Below are positions 58,117 through 64,000 of a DNA stretch of 64,000 nt, one piece after another; position 1 is the first letter of the stretch; every line of letters starts with the position of its first letter. The notes beneath the pieces are model-generated. The model was not told where the DNA came from. It did no database searches and saw only the letters and a list, made by a program, of their open reading frames with translations. Position numbers and translations under genes: made by a program. This DNA is from Sarcomyxa edulis (lineage: Eukaryota > Basidiomycota > Agaricomycetes > Agaricales > Mycenaceae): contig QUOL01000004.1 of the NCBI GenBank assembly GCA_009761415.1, positions 2,356,001 to 2,420,000 of the forward strand, written 5' to 3'.

Positions 58117-60287
58117 TGTCGTTGGAAGATGGTAGGGGAGAGAAAGAGAGGTTGTGGAGGATTAGGAATCAAAGTTGGTAAGAAAAATCCAGAGTCCGGT
58201 AGACCTGGAGCAACCCTGGAGGCTGGAACTAGGAAGTCGTCGTGACAAATGCAATTGCACAATTTGACGAAATAGGAGACATTCCAGATTAGGCCCAATC
58301 TTATCACGATCACATAGGGCCGAAATGCCGGCAGTGGCTGTACAAACGAGGACGCCCTCAAGCTCGCGTCGAGTTTGTCCTTCATCGTGTCTAAGATCCG
58401 GTAAGAAAGACTTCATGCTTTTTACGTTCAATCAGTGCTCTTCATCCTGTGATGTGCATTGGCGTAGCTTCGCGGACTACGACCGTGGTTATCGATAGGT
58501 AACATCGTACCGGTTTCAGGCTCGTGCCATGTCTGCTTCAAATGGACCTGGAGTAGCGGATTCAAGAGGGGCAACCGACGATATTGAACCACAATCAGCA
58601 TATCTCGCGCATGTAGAATGGGCCTAGCTAATTTATAAGGAGTGTTTTCAGTTTGAACGGCTTGTTCTACCTCTGAAAAATCGACACTCACTTGAACCAC
58701 AAAACACTAATCGGTACAAGATGCTTCTGTGTTCTCGATTCTCGATGCATTCTGACTGTGCATTGAAAATACATCATCGGATCGAGGTAGTTCTCACCGG
58801 TAATGAAACCTCTAGATCATGATGCATGATGGCGGAAGATCCAACTTTTCAGATGGAGAGAAAATGCGAAACGAGGAGGGGGACACAAGCTTAACATGTG
58901 TTGATAAAGGACGCGAGATGATTGATACAAAAACCAGTGACAGGGATCGATGTATATATCTCGGGTGGGACTTCAGGAGTTGGAAGACGCCCGAGATGAA
59001 AAGAGACTATAAGTATATCCTGGAAGGCTTCAATGTAGCCCGTGGATCACGGTCAGTAGGTGCAACTAGAAAGAATTTTGATTGAGATGTCAGAAGACAG
59101 ACACATGTCAATCTCAAAAACTTACAAAGGGTGAGGATAAAGCAAAAAAAACGTGCACGTTTTGTTTGGATCAACGGGGTTTCCCAACACAACAATTTCT
59201 CCGCATCCAATCTTCTACTTGTATTTGCGGAAGCAGATCAAGTTCGACCAGGCCAAAACACGATTGAACTGTAACGTGTGCCACGATCATCATGAGTACC
59301 GGCTATGCGTGTGAGATAGAGAACCAAGGCCATGGCCGAGAAGAAGAAAAAAGCAAGGGAGTTGAGGAGGAGCTAGACTGGCGCTCATGGGAAGAGGATG
59401 AAGGTTGCCTCGGGGTGGTGGATTCCGGAGAAAAGTAGGCCCTTACAATCGTTTTCGGACTGAAGAGTGGACACAAGTGGGTCTTGAGCTTCAACGAAAC
59501 ACCTAGTGATGTTGATAGTAGATACACAACATGAGGCAAGACATCCCCTTCGATCCCACAGCTGTAAGCTGATTCCGAGTGCGTTAAATGTCAAGTAGGA
59601 TGGAGAAGGAAACATTCAGTACGACGCACAAAGGACAATTAGAGGGACCCTGTAAGATTTCTCGGAGAGTTGAGTTAGTTTCAAAAACGTTAGACATCAC
59701 GAGATCGGGAAAACGATATGCTGTGGGATGAAATGCCGTGGATGTTCCTTTAATAGCACAGTATTAGGAGCGTATATAAGTAGGAAATGACAGTCCTTGG
59801 GGCAATCTTTGTGGAAGCTTTGTGGTTCAATTGTCTTGAGCGCGTTTGATCAAATCTTGAATCTGAAATAGGATAGGCGGTGGGCGCTTATTCGGCGTCT
59901 GCTTTTTGTCTTGAACGATCATGTCACTTGGCTGTCACAAGCTCTCCCTCTTTTTATTGTGTATCCTCATTTTCTGGAAACTAGCTGTACATTTCTGGAT
60001 ATGCTTCGCAATCTCTCTCTTGATCTTAAGCGACTCCTTTTTGTTGTACCTTGCACTTGTGAAACATGGATCTCCTGCTATCCGGGACAGGACCCGGGCT
60101 TTTTTGTGTTTTGCACTTCGATCTGACGTCCACTTACACGCAGACCACGCGTAATTTGCTATCTACTCTGGATCGGTGTCCTATATAACCTCGACGACAA
60201 TGGACGTGCATCCCCACCTTTCGACAATCACCAATTTCAATTTCCATACTCAGCCACCCTCGATACCGATACCGAGCCACTCGAGCA
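58117..60287. other. Long intergenic region upstream of the MYND gene
   Basis: No supported gene in about 2.2 kb. An 88-codon plus-strand frame at 58819-59085 and a hydrophobic 77-codon frame at 59921-60154 have no recognised motif. A TATATAA at 60182-60188 lies about 100 bp upstream of the MYND start. Confidence 0.4.
60182..60188 (+). promoter_or_regulatory. Candidate TATA box of the MYND gene
   Basis: TATATAA about 100 bp before the start codon at 60288. Confidence 0.45.
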
Positions 60288-61285
60288 ATGGCTACATACT
60301 ACCCTCAACCTGCTGCAGCGAACTACTATACTCAACAGCCCGTCCATGCTCATCCTCAGAAACAAAGAGGTCATCGTATCTGTGACCAATGCGGTAAAGT
60401 CGAGACTCCTTCTGCGACCAGGTTCAGACTTTGCGGTGGCTGCGTACGTTCTTTATTTTTGCTATCCATTATGATCATAACCCCTGACAGTGTCTTCATT
60501 CCTCATCCATAGATGACCACACAATACTGCGTATGTCGATCGTCCCTTCACTGGTCTCGACATCGTCTGATCTATTTCTAACAGTCACAAGATTGCCAAA
60601 AGATCCACTGGCCTTCGCACAAGCCTATCTGCCAGCACACAGCCAGCCAAATATCTGGGGTCAAACAACAAGCCATCAGTAACCCTGTCTATCCCGACGA
60701 GAACCTCGCAAAGAATCTCCGAAAATTCACTTCTGCGTACTCTACTCTTCTCGGCTGGGCCGGCTTCCAGGCACTGCAGCTCAAACGCCTCCCCGCAAAC
60801 GTCCGGCAGAATGCTCTGCTGATCGATTTGACATACCGCAACCACGCAGAGTCACACCGCCGGTGAGCACTTCACATTTCATTATGTTCTTCTTTAATCA
60901 CCGGGAAACTGATGATCTTTCGGCGATCCCCAGATTTTCGGTCGCGGGTACTCACGTTGTCCCCCGCTCATATATCCGCGATCCACTCGTCGTCGCCGAT
61001 ATCCAACGCCGCGAAGAACGGTGTCGTCATAATGGTGGTATCGGTACAGCCATCATCATTATCCAATGCGCAGGCGTCAGCCAAGTTATGCCTGTTGAAG
61101 TTGATCCTCCCAGCAAGATCTCCTGGGATACGAGGGAAGACTGGGACAGCGTCCTCCACCATTTCATCGAGAATGGTCGGACTGATTTTAAGCCTATATC
61201 CACGACACCGAGAGGGTGAGTCCTATCTTTTCAACACTCATCTCGATCCGTCTATTGACGGCACCCCAGAATTTACTACGGATGA
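60288..61285 (+). CDS. MYND-type zinc-finger protein
   Basis: MYND fingers bind proline-rich peptides and often occur in transcriptional or chromatin adaptors; the partner here is unknown. Five exons give about 250 aa, starting MATYYPQPAAANYYTQQPVH. The zinc finger is assembled over three exons: CDQCGKVETPSATRFRLCGGC, then the 18-nt exon MTTQYC, then SQDCQKIHWPSHKPIC, giving the C-x2-C, C-x2-C, C-x3-C and H-x3-C ligand pattern. After the finger comes an alpha-helical, Leu/Ala-rich region (LRKFTSAYSTLLGWAGFQAL, VRQNALLIDLTYR) then FSVAGTHVVPRSYIRDPLVV. The gene ends PRGIYYG-stop, 61285. No SET domain is visible. Neighbours give no clue to its role. Confidence 0.85.
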
Positions 61286-62464
61286 ATCGTTTCCACAAAA
61301 AGACCGATTCTCCTAGACGTTTAGACATCACCATCATTCAAGCTATCACGGTCATCCCACGAAACCGACGTCGATCGTCATCTCTCCGTGCTTATTCTCT
61401 CTCTCTCTGGAACTTTGAGATATTTATTTACTTCGTCAGCAACAAACTGTACCTCCTAGCTGCTATCCTTCTTCTCGGATACCTTATCCATCGATCATAG
61501 TCGCGTCCTTCATTCTTCGATTTTCTGCTTTCGGTTTCGTCTCGGTCCTTTGTTGTCTCAGTAGCATTATTTACTTCTCATACCCGCGCCAATGTATGTA
61601 CCTGTAGTCTCCCAAAAGTGATCTCACATTTAATCTGCATTCAATCTTCATTCTTCCGTTCGCGCTACTTCGGTATCGGGGGAGACGTCGACTTGCAAAT
61701 GAAGGTAAGTATGCTGAAGGTCTCGGACTCATGGCTCACCAGAATCCGATCACGCATTAGAAGGCAGTGAAACCAGTCCAGAATGACGTCCTCAGCGTCC
61801 CATATGCAATGCAGTGGATCTCAAACATTCATCGGTAGGTGCATACCCCGATCACAACCCGCAGATAAGAATTTTGACAGCGAGCTTAACATCTCCACTG
61901 ATGAAAGTGAGATCAGATGAACGACTAAATACGGGCCCGGGCAGTGCAAGGAGAGATCAAGCGCCAATCGATGAACTAGGATCATGACTCGAGGAATTAG
62001 GTTCAACATTGAAGTTGTACCAGTAGTATGGTTATACTACCAGTAGACCGACATAGGGTTTAGTCAAGACCGTGGAGCCCGAATCCAGGGTGCTTTCGAA
62101 GGCGCTGTTGAGTATACTGGCGCTCGATGAGACTCGAAGACAGATCCTGGGATCGTAAGATTTAGTGTGCATAGCCTGACAGGATGAAAGAACTCGCCAT
62201 GCTCTCGGATATTTAGAGTCTGGGGTGACTCTGGATGAGCGAATAAGTGGCGCATCCAGCCCCAATTTTCAATCTGACTGTACGTTGTATCCCTTTCCAA
62301 ACACCCTAGGACCATCAGAATATTGATAGATAGCGAAGCGATGCACTTCCGAAAGTGAGGTGAACGTGAGATAATATAACAACGGTGAAAAGACTCGTAC
62401 GATCCTCTACGTACGAGTGGCCTTGTCCTCGTATTAGGATTGGACGGTGCGATAAGCATCCGCT
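61286..62464. other. Convergent intergenic region
   Basis: 3' flanks of the MYND gene (+) and ORC1 (-). No supported gene or RNA. Minus-strand frames at 61821-62489 lack motifs. Confidence 0.45.
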
Positions 62465-64000
62465 TCATCCACAAAGAACATTCTTCCATCTCTGACCACC
62501 GACTTCGCTCAAGACCCTTTCCACCTCTGTCTGCTCCAGGTTCAGAATAATTCTCCTCTCTCCCTCTGCCTTACGCGAAATGGCAACACCGTCTTCGACT
62601 AATATCGCTCGGGAGGCAAGTAACGTGTCTAGGACCATTGATAACTCGCTTGGAGTCGGTCTACGCATAGGGTCCGTAGCCGACGTCAAGACGTTCATGT
62701 AGATGATATGTTGATGCTGAACCTGTCAAACCAAGAGAGGGAGAGAGCAATAAATCGTCAATCGAAAAAACGAGTTGGAGAAAAGTAATACAAGCGGGTG
62801 CTAACTCACATCTCCCCATTTGATCTGCTCAACACCCTCCCTCTTCACGCACTTCACGAGTGAGGCAAGCATCATTCTTTCGTGAAAGCTACATTCTCTA
62901 AGATAGGCCGCGGTTGGACTATTCTGCATCACCTTGATGACCTCCCTCACATCGGCCATGTTCGCTGTCCGTTTATGTTCTTGGACAAGCTCTACGGTCC
63001 GTCTAAAATTCATTTCGAAAGTAAAGAAAAGTAAGGAATGCTGGTCTAGAGACAAGGACTAGAAACGAACCTGCAGATATCTAAAACCCTCCGAGCATCT
63101 CCGCTGATACTGCTGACCTTCATAGCGGCAAACTTGACCCCATCAGGATGTATCACGTCCTTCGTATTCTTCAGTCCTTCTTTTGCGGTGAGAAGTCGTG
63201 CTTGAACGATACTTTCCAGCTGAGGAGTATTGTACGGTTGGAAATTAATTCGGATCATTCCTATCCGTATAAAATGTCGATTCAACGAATATGTAATGAT
63301 AGAAAAGAAAGGTGCTTACCCAAACGGCTCCTTACACGGCCATCCATCACCCGCTCAGGCAGGTCCATTGTGTTTGCCACAGCTAGCACAACCAATTTGC
63401 TTCCGGCGAGCGTGGGCCAATTGAAGAAATTATATACCACGTCTTGTTTAGCTGTGACTAATTGGTCTAGCTCGTCCATGAGCACAACACTGGAAACATA
63501 TTCCGAAGTCAGCAGAACGTCAGCAAAGGGAAATGCAAAAGGCACCAACCACGCATGTCCTCCAGGACCTCTGGCTCCTCCGCCTGAGAAATGTCTGCTA
63601 AGGGCCTTCAAACTTTCCTTCGCCGCGATACGAAGATGGCCTTCCTTCTCCACGTCGTGACCTGAGATACCCTCCCATAAGAGGTTATAGGCAGCTGACG
63701 GTTCAGGAATTCTGAGGCCATTAATCTCGACGAAAGTAAATGGGTTCGTTTCCTACCAGGAAGTTAGAATTATTGGTCATAGTATGAGGGATCAGAGAAC
63801 GACATACTCCTTGCTCAGCCATCCTCTTTAATTCCCTTACAACTGCATGAACAGTTGCTGTCTTCCCTGTCCCAGGGACACCTGATATATCTGCAAAAGT
63901 TCGACGGCAATTATCTGTATGAGCTCGAAATAAACTGTACCAAGACAAACTTACAAATGCATCCACCGCCCCCTTCCTCTAAGACCTCCCCCACGCTTCT
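62465..64000 (-). CDS. orc1: Origin recognition complex subunit 1, C-terminal part
   Basis: Largest ORC subunit, an AAA+ ATPase that binds replication origins in the nucleus. The 5' part, including any BAH domain, lies beyond 64000. Visible in order are Walker A GVPGTGKTATVHAVVREL, NPFTFVEINGLRIPEPSAAY (ORC1-specific block), LLWEGISGHDV, Walker B VVLMDELDQLVTAKQDVVYN, sensor 1 LVVLAVANTMDLPERV, RVRSRLG with the arginine-finger region, IRINFQPYNTPQLESIVQAR, and sensor 2 in SISGDARRVLDICR. The winged-helix end includes AYLRECSFHERMMLASLVKC, DPMRRPTPSELSMVLDTLLA and LNLEQTEVERVLSEVGGQRW, then stop at 62465. Several introns of about 50-100 nt break the frame. The order INGLRIPEP plus DELDQL separates it from Cdc6. 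Confidence 0.93.

Noticed and set aside
58819..59085. 88-codon plus-strand frame in the long spacer upstream of the MYND gene
   Set aside because: No recognisable domain and no neighbouring exons. It could be real but is not supported.

Overview
The window is a 64 kb piece of a filamentous basidiomycete genome, most likely an agaric (Agaricomycetes). The evidence is intron-dense genes with short introns (about 45-70 nt), both coding strands in use, and families typical of mushrooms: FunK1 fungal-type kinases, agaric-style BTB/POZ proteins, DUF7918 proteins, an Hsp20-like protein and a DUF4430 secreted protein. Gene models below were joined by eye from reading frames and GT-AG borders, so exon ends are predictions. 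No CRISPR array, operon or intact transposon was seen.

Layout. 1.7-5.1 kb (+): 1115-aa AreA-type DUF1752/DUF3295 protein. 5.9-9.6 kb (+): Zn(II)2Cys6 transcription factor. 10.1-11.4 kb (-): PrpF-family isomerase, sharing a short promoter with a divergent CK1-like kinase (11.7-13.7 kb, +). 14.0-14.8 kb (-): glutathione S-transferase. 15.66-29.18 kb: a large inverted repeat with two arms of about 4 kb. Each arm carries a FunK1 kinase and the 3' end of a BTB gene. The 5.3 kb spacer holds the rest of the BTB gene (-), GMP synthase (+) and an intron-containing tRNA-Lys. 29.6-35.0 kb (-): XRN1 5'-3' exoribonuclease. 36.6-37.9 kb (+): secreted CE4 polysaccharide deacetylase. 38.5-40.7 kb (-): galactokinase. 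41.4-44.2 kb (-): two DUF7918 paralogues. 45.7-47.0 kb (+): Hsp20-like domain protein. 47.4-50.3 kb (-): tandem pair of an uncharacterised family. 50.6-52.4 kb (-): aldose 1-epimerase. 52.8 kb (+): tRNA-Leu. 53.0-53.8 kb (-): secreted DUF4430 protein. 54.1-58.1 kb (-): tandem pair of indoleamine 2,3-dioxygenases. 60.3-61.3 kb (+): MYND-finger protein. 62.5-64.0 kb (-): C-terminal half of ORC1, cut by the window end.

Coordination. Most genes are unrelated housekeeping or lineage-expanded genes. Galactokinase and the aldose 1-epimerase act in consecutive steps of galactose use and lie about 10 kb apart on one strand. The main theme is local duplication: four families (FunK1, DUF7918, the uncharacterised family, IDO) are each present as neighbouring pairs of different age and degree of decay.
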